From Zygnema cylindricum (taxonomy: Eukaryota > Streptophyta > Zygnematophyceae > Zygnematales > Zygnemataceae): 60,000 nucleotides of DNA. The notes beneath the pieces were generated by a model that saw only the letters and a program-made list of their open reading frames with translations, had not been told where the DNA came from and did not search any database. The stretch lies in NCBI GenBank assembly GCA_037447655.1, contig JBBHKE010000271.1, positions 126,001 to 186,000 of the forward strand, written 5' to 3'. Made by a program: the position numbers and the translations under genes. Within the stretch, counting starts at the first letter, position 1; every line of letters starts with the position of its first letter. Below are positions 11,691 through 21,587 of this stretch, piece after piece.

Positions 11691-12200
11691 CTAGTCACTT
11701 TTTAATTTCAGACCACACTTCTCCATGCAGAAAATTAGCTTAGGGGAAGGCACAGGTTTGGTCATCATATCTGCTACCATCTCGCTATCTGGTCGGTACT
11801 CTCAACTGATTATTTTGATTTCTACTTTCTCTCTAACAAAGCAGAGTTGAATGTCCATGTGTTTGGCTTTGAAATGATGTTTAAGATTGGCAGAAACAGC
11901 AATCGCTGCCTGATTATCACATTTTTTTTTTTGCACACCACTCTTAAGGTGACCAAGCTCACTAAGCAAAGACTTGACCCACATCAATTCTTTAACAGTA
12001 GAGCAAGGGGCCATATACTCAGCCTCCATGGTGGACAAAGCATTAACCTTTTGTTGTTTGCTACTCCAACAGCAAGCCCCATCACCCACATAATACATAT
12101 CCAGAAGTACATCTCATCTGAGCATCACCATAGCTGGCATCACTCCAAGTAGTGATTTCAGTATTCTCCCCACCCAAATGCAACCATAGATCCCTAGTTC
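11691..12200 (-). pseudogene. Copia RNase H, element A
   Basis: This is the C-terminal end of a Ty1/copia polyprotein. On the minus strand it reads CCWSSKQQKVNALSTMEAEY, the copia RNase H hallmark, then CDNQAAI and KHMDIQLCFVREKV. The frame breaks at about 11802. The tail SEMVADMMTKPVPSPK, ending at a stop at 11691, is readable in a neighbouring frame. The catalytic Glu (MEAEY) and the Asp of CDNQAAI are present, but frameshifts disable the product. Confidence 0.85.
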
Positions 12201-13435
12201 CTATCAAATATCTAAAGACTCATTTTCGTTGGCTCCGAATCCTTCTTAGTGGGAGCATTTAAACTTCTACTCAACACTCATACAGCTGCAGCTAAATTCA
12301 GCCTGGTACAATTCATAAAATAGATTAGGCTTCCCACTACTTGCCTGTAAGGAATAGTCTGCATGAACTTTTGTTCTTCAATACTTAATTCCTCGTTTAA
12401 GACTATGATTCCTTCTTCCTCACTGCCCTCACTTCCCTTCTATAACTCCATTGGAGTAGTACAACTATTAGCTTTATCCATCTGAATTTTTTCCAGCATG
12501 TTCCCTATTTCTTCTTTTTGAGTCAATCTTATAATCTTTATTTCTCAGTCTATTTCTAATTGAATTCCCAAAATATATTTTGCTTCCTCTATGTCATTCA
12601 CTTCAAATCTCCCATTAAGATCGGTTTTCAATTTATTTATTTTTTCCAATGATTTACTTAAAACAAGCAAATCATTAACATAAAATGCAATAAATATAAC
12701 ACTTTCATCATCTTCAAAAACATAGATTGAGTGATCTGAGCTGATTCGGATATATCCCAGACCTGTAAGAAACTCATCAAGCTTCTTATTCCACTATCGA
12801 GGCGCTTGTTTCAAACCATAAAGAGATTTAATCAGCCGGCATAACTTACTCTCCTCCCCTTCCTCCACAAATCCTTCGGGTTGTCGCATGAAGATCTCCT
12901 CTTCCAATTCTCCATGCAAAAAGGCTGTTTTGATGTCCATCTGGTGCACTTCCATGTTTTCCGCTGCTGTCAGGCTGAGAAGTATGCGGACGGAGGGAAA
13001 TCTGACCACCGGGGCAAAGGTTTCCTCGTAATCGATTCCTTCTTTCCGTGTAAATCCTTTTGCCACTAATCGTGCTTTGTAACGCTCAATGGTGGTATCC
13101 GGGTTTAGTTTTAATTTGAAAACCCATTTACAACCGATTGGTTTTCGGATAGGTGGACAATCCACCAACTCCCAAGCATCGGCTGCCATAGTTGAGGCCA
13201 TCTCCTCATTGACGGTTGTCTTCCACCGGTTCCTTTCTGGACAAGTCATCGCCTCTCCATAAGTTTGAGGTTCATCTTGATGAGATAGTTTTGTTACCTT
13301 GTTATTAACCTGTTTTTCTTGCATTCTTTTGCTACTTCTCCTCCCCCCCTCAAAAATCTGAGGCCGGAATAGATGGTTCTCGTGGATTCTTTCGAACAAA
13401 CTCGGCTTCTCCCCTATCCCTTGATTCCGAATCAA
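12200..13435 (-). pseudogene. Copia reverse transcriptase, element A
   Basis: RVT_2-type reverse transcriptase. Minus strand in order: WELVDCPPIRKPIGCKWVFK, YKARLVAKGF, FAPVVRFPSVRILLSL, HQMDIKTAFLHGELEEEI and SLYGLKQAPR, all typical of copia pol. A stop follows PR at about 12793. The catalytic box in the next segment reads YVND (12671-12682) instead of YVDD, a change in one of the two metal-binding Asp residues. Several more stops occur down to 12200. The element cannot make active RT. Confidence 0.9.
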
Positions 13436-14562
13436 TTTCCACCACGTCTTCGGCTTCGGGTGGAGTTTTCACTGGATTTTCCGCAGACGAGTCCTTTTCG
13501 GTCTGATTAGTACCTGCAAGAATGTCATCTTTTCTAAAACCTGGATAGTTAGGAAGCTCAAAGTCATCGGAATTTTCTGACTCAAATCTGATTATTACGG
13601 ACTTTGTATACTTGAAGGGATCCAGAGACTTTCCTTCATCCATAACTACTAGATGCTTTACTAAGATTATATCTTCCCTTTTTCGATCATAAACTCTATA
13701 TCCTTTAACATCTTCATCATATCCTAATAAGTTTCCCGATTTTCCTTTAAGATCTAGCTTCCCATTAGACCGATCTGTATCTAGACTGAACACTTGACTG
13801 CCGAAAACCTTTAAGTGAGATATGTGCGGTTTTCGACTGGTCCATCTCTCACAAGGTGTTTGATATTTTATAGCTAAGGTAAGAACTCTATTTTTGAGGT
13901 AATTAGCACAGTTCATTGCTTCTGCCCAAAACCTTTTTCCTATCTTCTTATCCGACAACATATTCTAGCACTATCACTTAGTGTCCTATTTAATCATTCA
14001 CCTACCCCATTCTGTTTCGGGATTTCTGGAACTGTTTTTTGGTGTTGGATTCCATCTTCCCTCAGAAAATTCTCAAACTGGTTAGAAGTATACTCTCCAC
14101 CATTGTCACTTCTTATTCTCTTGATTGAAGTTTCATGGAGTTTTTCGCTCCATGCTTTATTTTGTCTAAAACAATCCTGAGCTTTGACTTGTTTTTCTAA
14201 AAATACACCCTGGAATACCGAGACCAATTATCAGTGATAATCATCATAAATCTCTTCCCCCCAGGTGAGGGCACTGTAGCCGGTCCCCAAATATCTGTGT
14301 GTACTAAATCTAGAATTTTTTCTCCCTTATAGGTGGCTGTTTTGGGAAAGGGTAATCTGTGTGCTTTACCTTGAGCACATTCACTAAAATCACTTATATT
14401 ATCACTCTCACTGAATTGAATCCCTTCCACCACTCCCATCTTTTTCATCTCTCTTAACTTATCTAGATTCACATGCCCAAGCCTCTTATGCCACATCATA
14501 ATATCATGAACACCAGCATAATAAAGTTTCTTCTTTTCATTACTTAAAATCAGCCTAAACAT
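13350..14562 (-). pseudogene. Copia integrase with GAG-pre-integrase domain, element A
   Basis: The N-terminal zinc-binding part shows MMWHKRLGHVNLDKLREMKK and later CAQGKAHRLPFP. The first core Asp lies in HTDIWGP, the second in RSDNGGEYTS and the Glu in NGVGE, so the DDE triad is visible. Frames shift near 14227 and 13990. The core end ISHLKVFGSQVF and a variable Ser/Glu-rich region follow. The order PR, INT, RT, RH is diagnostic for Ty1/copia. Confidence 0.9.
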
Positions 14563-15066
14563 CCCTTGGCTACCTTTCTCAGCAATGAAATAGACCTCCT
14601 ACTCAAAACTAGCAGTAAAGACTCCTTCCCTAGTGCTACTGAAAAAACCCTTATCATCTAATATAGATGAAGAGATGAGGTTTTTGTTCAACCCCGGAAT
14701 AAACAATACATCGGAGAATGCAACTGTAGATGTCTTTCCTTCTACTAGCACTTTCAGATCTACCGATCCTACAAGAGTAGTAGTGACTATCCTCCCATCC
14801 CCGTACTCAATCTCTACGGTGGGAATCTTTCTTATCTTAGTGAACAGGTGCTTATCCTAACACATGTGCATAGAGGCACCTGAATCTACAATCCAGCCTG
14901 CTTCACCTTTCAATCCACCGAAAGCACATTTTTGCCTTTGTGGAATTTCGACCTCGTTTTTCGCCTCCAACTCCTCATCCAATAGGAGCTCATCGTCCTC
15001 GTCGTCGGATTCTACCTCATGTACTTGTGTCACAAGGGCTTTTTTTCTTTCCTCTCGGGGTACCAC
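14563..15066 (-). pseudogene. Copia aspartic protease, element A
   Basis: The active site reads GWIVDSGASMHMC at about 14862-14900 (minus strand), the copia form of D-S/T-G-A. The downstream part, to 14570, contains the second half of the protease fold in broken frames (the complement of the plus-strand frame at 14633-14860). It processes Gag and Pol in family members. It sits between the gag zinc knuckle and the integrase, as in other copia elements. Confidence 0.8.
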
Positions 15067-15969
15067 TGGTCTGCCCCTCCTTTAACCGAAGCTTGGTTAG
15101 CTTAGTGCACTCAGCTATATAGTGCCCCGATTTCTTACAAAAATGACATAAACCTTTGGGAGCCATTGGTCCGAACTCGTCGATCTGATTTTTTTTCTCC
15201 CTCCCCCCATAGTTTTCGACCGGTTTCGGGAATCCTTGTTCCTCCAATTGCTCGCAGTTCCCTAGGGTTGGCCACTCTTTCCTCCCCTTCGGATCTCAAT
15301 CATATTCTCCCGAACGAGAATCATCCCTACCACTGAGTTTCATATCCACCTTGAGTCCGGCAAGTCCTACACACGGTAGACTCTGTTTTCGAACTCATCG
15401 GGTAACTTTATCAATAAACAGTTAACCTTTTCTTTTTAGGGTTTTTCACTAAAATCTTTTCCTGCACTCTCTAGCTCCATGAAAAGTGTAGCAAACTCAT
15501 TGCAAAAATCCAACATATTCCCCCCATTGTATACATACTCCTTAACTTTCTGATCAGCCAACTGTTGTTGCTGAATCGTACCACTTGGGTACATCTCTAT
15601 GAGAGCCATCCAAAGATCGGATGCCCTTTCTACCTGCAAATGAGGACATGCAAGCCCTTGAGTAAGATGGCGGAGGATGAAGTGCTTTGCCGCCATATTG
15701 TTGAAGTCCTAGGTATCAGTATCATTTTCCTCGTTTCTCGGAATCGGTGACATGAATGCTGAACCAGTTGCTATTGGTGTGGTCGTCTCCTTCTCCATTC
15801 CTTTGTCCACCACCTCTCCTTCCTTTGTCTCCTCCGTTGAAGATGGATCTGCTTTCCTTGTGAATCTGCTTCCTCCAAACCTTGGAGGGATTCCAAGACT
15901 TGATGGACGCCCCACTAGTCCACTCACTATACACCAAAACCTTTTCTCACATAGAGCTCCTGTCATCAT
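15017..15969 (-). pseudogene. Copia Gag with zinc knuckle, element A
   Basis: Gag starts at MMTGALCEKRF (15969). The capsid part includes AAKHFILRHLTQGLACPHLQ and MYPSGTIQQQQLADQKVKEY (15696-15436). After a frame break the nucleocapsid knuckle CHFCKKSGHYIAEC (CX2CX4HX4C) lies at about 15130-15180. Frames shift at about 15700 and 15430. Gag would form the particle around element RNA. Confidence 0.85.
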
Positions 15970-16021
15970 ACTTTCCTAGTATATGAAGCCAATTCCATTA
16001 AAGATGGGTACCGTAGAGGTT

Positions 16022-16033
16022 GGGCCCATAACC
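16022..16033 (-). other. Primer-binding site of element A
   Basis: Minus strand ggttatgggcccaac starts right after the LTR end ...agtttca. It is complementary to the anticodon stem-loop of initiator tRNA-Met, as in Drosophila copia, which primes from a half-tRNA. Confidence 0.8.
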
Positions 16034-17084
16034 TGAAACTCTGAGACCTCCATAGGTCCTCAAAATGGACAGATTGCAAGAAGCCTCTAGGAAATCCCGG
16101 ACCCTTTTGTGTTTCAGCAAGAATAACTGCCACCGTGGTAGACAAAAACTCTGACCACCTCCACCCTTATGAAGGCAAGACTCCCCTGAGTAGATAGCAA
16201 AATAAATCTCGGAATTTGCTCCCCTGAGTAGTATGTTATGTAGGGTCAAAGTTTACCATTTGTACAGAAGCTCTCCGGGAGAGAGGGTCCTATCAATCAA
16301 ATTTTTCTAAGTCCTATCTCTTTCTAAAACTCTATCTACTGACGTATGGCACCAATCATATTACTATACCGTACAAAAATGTACAGCTGCCGGTGTACTT
16401 TATGTACGAACAATGTACCACATGACCAAAATGTCGACACATGTTCTTTCTGGATTTGTTTTCGTAATTCCTGGCGATGTCGAAATCCAATGTCGTGGTA
16501 CCACGGGTCATCCGATGTAGCGACGACCATAAACCATCGAAATCTTCTTCCACGATCTCGACATTCTTTCCGGCCGTCCGATTGAATGTCGATTTCAATT
16601 GTAGCCGTCATAAATATTTGCGATGTATTTGTTTCGCTATTGGAACAAATGCGCGGTACTTACTTATTATCCATACTCGTAATCCGTACCTTTCATAACT
16701 GAATCTATGTATGCCGTATATAGTTGCTGTTACATGAATTAACCTAAATGTAAAATTTTATATAATTATTAAACCCTATATGGTCTACCACTAATTTTAG
16801 ACTAAATGGATGAGGCTTTAGGCTACCGGCGGCATTTCCTATCCGCAGGTACCAAGATCAAATCGTGAAAGTGACAATCTATCTTTTTGTAAATCAACTA
16901 CTATACTACCCCGTAAATCTGTGGATAGCATAGGCAGCCATGACACTAGCTTCGTCTCCAACTTCTCAGGGACTGCAACAAGTGTGGGAGTTGGAGAGAG
17001 AGGTTAGAGACATTCTACCTCCCCATTATTTTGTGCACTTTATTTTAGACCAAGAAAATACTATAAAAACCATCAATTTCTACA
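16034..17084 (-). repeat. 5' LTR of element A (full-length form)
   Basis: Minus strand, 1051 bp from TGTAGAAATTGATGG (17084) to ...ctcagagtttca (16034). It contains, in LTR direction: a segment with cacttgttgcagtccctgag, a decayed tRNA-like block (about 16826-16870), gcgcatttgttccaatagcgaaac, a gtac-rich block, and a region with gagagcttctgtacaaatgg near the expected promoter. The same order is seen in the solo LTRs at 19721, 30255 and 53036. B's truncated LTR abuts it at 17085. Confidence 0.8.
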
Positions 17085-17462
17085 TCGTACACATGCCGTA
17101 CAGAATGTACATCGGCCGTAGTACCTTTTGATACTTTACAGTCGTTTGATTGGTTCGTACGTAAGTAGATAGGGATTGTGAGAGGGGTTTAGGATTTAGA
17201 GAATTTGGTACATAGGGACCTCTCTCCCTTAGAGAGGTTTTTATAAACTTGGCATCTTTGCCAATTCATAATTAATCGGTTGGCTGGCCGTTTTCAGTGA
17301 TTCTTTTTGATACGGACTAAAGGAGTCCAGATTGCACATGGGTGCAGTCAAAATGTCCGTTTGTTTGCTTGGGTAGTAGTGGTTGTGGCTGAAAGTGGGT
17401 TAGTTAAAAACTATCTAGAGGCTTCCTGAATTTTGTAGTCCAATAGAGGACACAGAATAGCA
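17085..17462 (+). repeat. 5' LTR of element B, truncated
   Basis: This is the last 378 bp of a family-2 LTR. It corresponds to about 30915-31296 of the solo LTR and includes ttgattggttcgtac, the TATA box at 17242, gtgattctttttg, and the end cacagaatagca. The first 650 bp are absent, cut exactly where element A's LTR begins. Confidence 0.75.
17242..17247 (+). promoter_or_regulatory. Putative TATA box in family-2 LTR (element B)
   Basis: TATAAA follows a CT-rich tctctcccttagagagg segment. The same layout occurs at 20527 and 31076 in the other family-2 LTRs, so it is probably the RNA polymerase II promoter of the family. Confidence 0.5.
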
Positions 17463-17474
17463 GGTTATAGGCCC
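17463..17474 (+). other. Primer-binding site of element B
   Basis: ggttataggcccaccc directly follows the LTR end. One base departs from the initiator tRNA-Met anticodon-arm complement. Confidence 0.75.
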
Positions 17475-17525
17475 ACCCTCTAGGGTGCTTACCTTCAATG
17501 GATCTGGGTTCATCTATTGGGAAGC

Positions 17526-18470
17526 CATGATGATGGGGGCTTTATGCGAAAAACAATACTTGGGTATTGTCTAAAACAATTGAAACGCCGACCTCAGGGA
17601 ACCCCACCAAAGTTTGGTGGAATAAAGTTTTTCTGTAACAACACCTGTTGCGGTTGAGGAGGCAGATGATGGGGACAGTAGTGTGTCCGAAAAAGAGAAA
17701 GAAAAGGAGACGCCTCTTGCTCCTATTACCACGACACCCCGAGCAGCGACCGTGAAGACCGCGGAGAACGATACCTAAACGTGGGAAGACATCAACATGG
17801 CTGCCAAAAACTTCATTCTAAGACACCTCACTTGGGCTTTGGCAACCCCCCATCCTCTTATTTAAAAGGCCGAGGAGTTGTGGGTGAGTTTGGTGGAAAT
17901 CTATAGAGATGGTACTATTCAGAATCTCTAGTTGACTGAACAATAGTTAGGGAATTACACTTACAAAGGGGGAAAGATGCTAGATTATTGAAATGATCTC
18001 TCTTGTTTGTATATGGAGATGGAGAGTGTCAAGTGCACAGGTACAATAAAGATGAAAATTAACACTCTCATCATGAAGTTACCCGACGAGTATGAAAATA
18101 TAGTGTACCGAGTACAAGAAATGAGTGACAGTTCATGGAAGTGGAACACAGTGGTCCGGATGATACTTATGCAGGAAAACACAATTGAGATTAAGAGATG
18201 GGGAAAGAGCATCCCAACTCTAGCTGCAGGTGGAAACCGATGGGGGAAGGATCCGAAGAAACCATTCAAAGGAGAGAGAGATCAGTCTTGAGGACCGAGG
18301 CCCCAAAAGGGTCTTTGTCACTTTTGCAAAAAGTAGGGACACTTCATAGCGGATTGTGTGAAACCTGTAGGAGTTGAGGCTCCAGGGGAACCGTGGAGAG
18401 GGTTCTTTCGAAGGGAAGAAGACGACACTTGTGGTCATAAAAGTGAGAGGAGAGATTGAGGACGAGTCCT
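17526..18470 (+). pseudogene. Copia Gag, element B
   Basis: The frame starts MMMGALCEK, the family-2 Gag start, and has many stops. Recognisable blocks are NMAAKNFILRHLTWALA (about 17797), KLPDEYENIVYRVQEM (18077 on) and the zinc knuckle CHFCKK-stop-GHFIADC at about 18316-18360, where a stop codon sits inside the CX2CX4HX4C motif. It is clearly dead. Confidence 0.8.
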
Positions 18471-18910
18471 CTAAAGAGGAGGATGGGGAGCTCTTTCTTG
18501 ACGAGAGTGTGGAAGAGAAGGAGATCCCTAAGAAACAGAAGTGTGCTCTCGGAGCAACCCAGGAAGCTCCACAGGAAGGATGGATTATTGACTCAGGTGC
18601 ACCATACATATGTGTCGTGATAAGCACCTATTTACAAAACTAAGAAAAATCCCCCAGTAGAGTTAGAGTATGGGGATGGGAGAATAGTTACTAAAGATTT
18701 AGTGGGTCGGTAGATCTGAAAGTCTTAGTGGAGGGTAAGACTTCTATACTCACCTTCTCAAATGTTCTATACATTCCTTAGCTGAGTAAAAATCTTGTCT
18801 TTACGTCTGTATTAGATGACAAAGAGTTTGATACCTTCATTAGAAAGGGAGTCTTTATATCTAAGTATCGGGATGAAGTTTACTTCACAGCAGATAAGGG
18901 TAGCTAAGGA
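18470..18910 (+). pseudogene. Copia aspartic protease, element B
   Basis: The active-site region is GWIIDSGAPYICV (about 18577-18615). The usual A-S-x-H-M-C after DSG is altered and the frame breaks. The remaining protease, in shifted frames, runs to the integrase start at 18911. Confidence 0.75.
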
Positions 18911-19430
18911 ATGTTTAGGCTTAACTTGAGTAATGAAAAGAAGAATGCTTACTATGTTGGTTTTCCAAAGTTGAGGATTTGGTATAAGCGATTTGGGCAT
19001 GTGCATTTTGATAGGTTGAGGGAAATGAAAAAGCTTGGTGTAGTAGAAGGCATTCAATTTGGGGATAATGAAATGATTGATGATTGTTGTGGCTGTGCTC
19101 AAGGTAAGTCTCACAGACTTCCCTTTCCCAAAGCCGCCACATATTTTGGTGAGAAAGTACTAGATTTGGTCCACAAAGATATTCGGGGACCTGAAAAAGT
19201 ACCTTCGGTTGGAGGAAAGAGGTTTATGTTGACAATAACTGATGATTGGTGTAGATACTCTAGAGTCTACTTCCTAAAAACAAAGTCAGAAACACCAACT
19301 TACTTCAAAGAATATAAAGATTGGAGTGAGAAGTTGCATGGAACCCCCATTAAAAGATAAAAAGTGATAATGGGGGGGAATACACCTCTAACCAGTTTGA
19401 GGAATACATAAGAGACGAGGGAGTTTAGCC
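18911..19430 (+). pseudogene. Copia integrase N-terminal part, element B (truncated)
   Basis: GAG-pre-integrase IWYKRFGHVHFDRLREMKK, the Cys-rich CCGCAQGKSHRLPFPK, the first core Asp in HKDIRGPEKVPSVGGKRFM, then WSRYSRVYF-like sequence. It continues past KLHGTPIKR in a shifted frame to the region of the second Asp and stops at about 19430, where gypsy sequence begins without transition. RT and RNase H of B are absent. Confidence 0.85.
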
Positions 19431-19433
19431 CCA

Positions 19434-19720
19434 ACTTTACCTCTCATGGACACAGGGGCGAAACCAATTATCCTCGGATCAGATTTTGCCAAGTTAATAG
19501 GTCTTACTGCAGATACACTACAACGAACTACCACTCATTTGTTGAGTTCCATAGGAACCATATAACCGGTCTCTGGTATGACAAAAATTACCACTATGTT
19601 TTCAATTTCAGTATCAATCCGAAACCGATTTCGTAGAAATATACGCTCACGCCTTAGTCACCAAGTGTAGTGATTACGAATGCTAGGTCGGCCAAGACGT
19701 CATTTTTCGAGTGGGGGGGG
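19434..19720 (+). pseudogene. Ty3/gypsy aspartic protease, N-terminal part
   Basis: The frame reads TLPLMDTGAKPIILGSDFAK: a retropepsin active site D-T-G-A preceded by hydrophobics. After a stop and frame change, YEC-stop-VGQDVIFRVG (about 19660-19720) resembles the second half of a retroviral-type protease fold. The coding sequence is then interrupted within a run of G (glycine codons) by a solo LTR and resumes at 20903. It is the first readable domain of gypsy fragment G0. Confidence 0.75.
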
Positions 19721-20902
19721 TGTTGATATTTGAGTATTTTATAGGTCTGTATTAGGATAGAAAAAGAGCTGAGGCGGTCTGCCTCTAACTCCCTTTTCCA
19801 AGCTCCCATACTTGTTGTAGTCACTGAAGGCTGGATAGGGAGCTAGAGCCATGGCTGCCTAGGCTCTCTAGAGAAGACAAGGGGTAAATTAGGTAGACTT
19901 ACCAAAAATTAGTTGACGGACCCAGGAATTGATCCTGGTACCTACCGGCCGTCAATCCGCACTAGCCGTTAGCTCTAGCCGTTATGTCTAGAACAGATAT
20001 TACGATATATAGGGTTTGACAAATATATAAATCGTTAAATGTAGATTAATCCGTTTAACGGCTAAATAGATACTTAGTACATAGAAACAGTTTAATTTAG
20101 TACGAAGTACGGAATGGGGGGCAGAACGGATACCGCGCATTTGTTTCGATAGCGAAACAAATACCGCGCGTCGAATTTCAGCGGCTAGGATTATAGCCGG
20201 TTTTGATCGGACGGCTACGATAAGCGCCGCGATCACGGAAAAGGTACTTTTGGCGTTTTACGGTCTTTGTCACGTCAGGTGACACGTGGCGTGATAACAT
20301 TGGACTACGGGAATTCCGGAGATTACAGGAACTAATCCTGATTTGACACATGTCGACATTTTGGCCATGTCGTACAATGGCCGTACAGAAAGTACACCGG
20401 CACCTGTACTTTTCTGTACGACACAGTAATTTGATTGGTGCCGTACTTCAGTAGATAGAGTTTTAGAGAGGGTTTAGGACTTAGAAAATTTTGGGTAGGC
20501 AGCTGCCTCTCCCAGAGAGCACCCTGTATAAATGGCAAACTTTGGCCAGCCATAACTATCAATTTACTTGACCATTTTCAGTGATTCTTTTTGCTGCAGA
20601 CTCAGGGGAGTCTAGGCTACACAGGGGTGTAGTCGGTCAGAGTTTTTGTCTGCCAGGGTGGCTGTATTTCTAAGGGAAAGTCAAAGTGGGTGAATGTGTC
20701 CAAATCTCATATTCTAACTTTGCATTCTGTGGTGGAACTGAGCACACAGAAAGTGTTATTTCACAGGGGTGAATCTATATTGGGGTTTTGACTGTCAAGG
20801 GGTCAGTCATTTGGGTTTATATCAACTTGGAGTCGACACTATCTAGATTAGCTTCTTTTGGATCTGCATACTCTGAGGGCCAATGGAAGTCTCAGAGTTT
20901 CA
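19721..20902 (+). repeat. Copia family-2 solo LTR in the gypsy protease
   Basis: 1182 bp from TGTTGATATTTGAG to ...ctcagagtttca, with G-runs on both sides (gtgggggggg before and ggggggggggg after). A 5-bp GGGGG target duplication is therefore compatible but cannot be placed exactly. It contains the tRNA-like block (19921-19985), gcgcatttgtttcgatagcg, the gtac-rich block, a TATA box (20527) and the gtgattctttttgctgcaga U5 region. No internal region is present, so recombination between LTRs removed it. Confidence 0.8.
20527..20532 (+). promoter_or_regulatory. Putative TATA box in family-2 solo LTR
   Basis: TATAAA follows cccagagagcaccctg and precedes tggcaaactttg. Its position matches that of the other family-2 LTRs. 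Confidence 0.5.
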
Positions 20903-21270
20903 GGGGGGGGGGGTTGATATGCATGATCAAACATTTTCATACAGACCAAACAATTTTCCAAACCACAAAGTTTGCTTATCTATCATCTCAGCTCGCCAAA
21001 CCACGCTGACTACGATTCATTTTGCGTTTGTCTTGCCAGCCTATGCCGGAAACGGCATAGGCGCCGATATTATTGAATCTTTAACAACGGACGAAATCTT
21101 ACCAAACCCCCTGGGAATGTCGAAATTATTTGGCACACCCGGATTTATCATTGACTCTTCAGATTTTGACAGATTATATGAATTTACGGTACCGATTCCC
21201 TTATCCAGTATTCCAAATCCACCCGCTATTGCAATGGATGCTTGCGGATACTTGCCTATTAAATAGAATC
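20903..21270 (+). pseudogene. Gypsy protease end and linker to methyltransferase (G0)
   Basis: Directly after the solo LTR the frame reads GGVDMHDQTFSYRPNNF, which fits the end of a retroviral-type protease. It continues through a linker, with LPAYAGNGIGADII and IPNPPAIAMDACGYLPIK, to a stop at 21265. In the minus-strand gypsy unit an equivalent linker separates protease and methyltransferase at about 36292-36540. Confidence 0.6.
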
Positions 21271-21284
21271 CGGTTAGTTTACAA

Positions 21285-21587
21285 CCTAACTCGAATGGTC
21301 TCGTTATCTTAGACCTTTTTGCAGCAATAGGTACCACACTTCTCTCTTGCCTTAGGAACGGTCTTCTGATTAAGCAATATTATTCAGTAGATGTCGATCC
21401 ATTGGCTAGACGCGCTTAGTTACACCACTGTCAAATCTTGCACGAACAATACCTATACCTCTTACCGCAGTCCGCTTTTCACAACATGCATTCAGCAATA
21501 ACACATGATATTTGCCTAATAGGAAATCATTATTTGTCGGAATTACCGATCGATCTTCTTTTCACCAAATAGGAATGTCAGGGTATG
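21285..21587 (+). pseudogene. C5 DNA methyltransferase domain, N-terminal part (G0)
   Basis: After the stop at 21265 the frame continues with VILDLFAAIGTTLLSCLRNG (motif I, normally DLFSGIG, which binds S-adenosylmethionine), then IKQYYSVDVDPLARRA (motif II region) and, after a stop, GNHYLSELPIDLLFTK. A further stop precedes ECQGMCRA at 21573-21596, the position of the catalytic PCQ motif, with Pro replaced by Glu and Cys kept. The domain stops there, where minus-strand gag begins. Placed after a gypsy protease, this is a methyltransferase inside a retrotransposon polyprotein. Confidence 0.75.
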
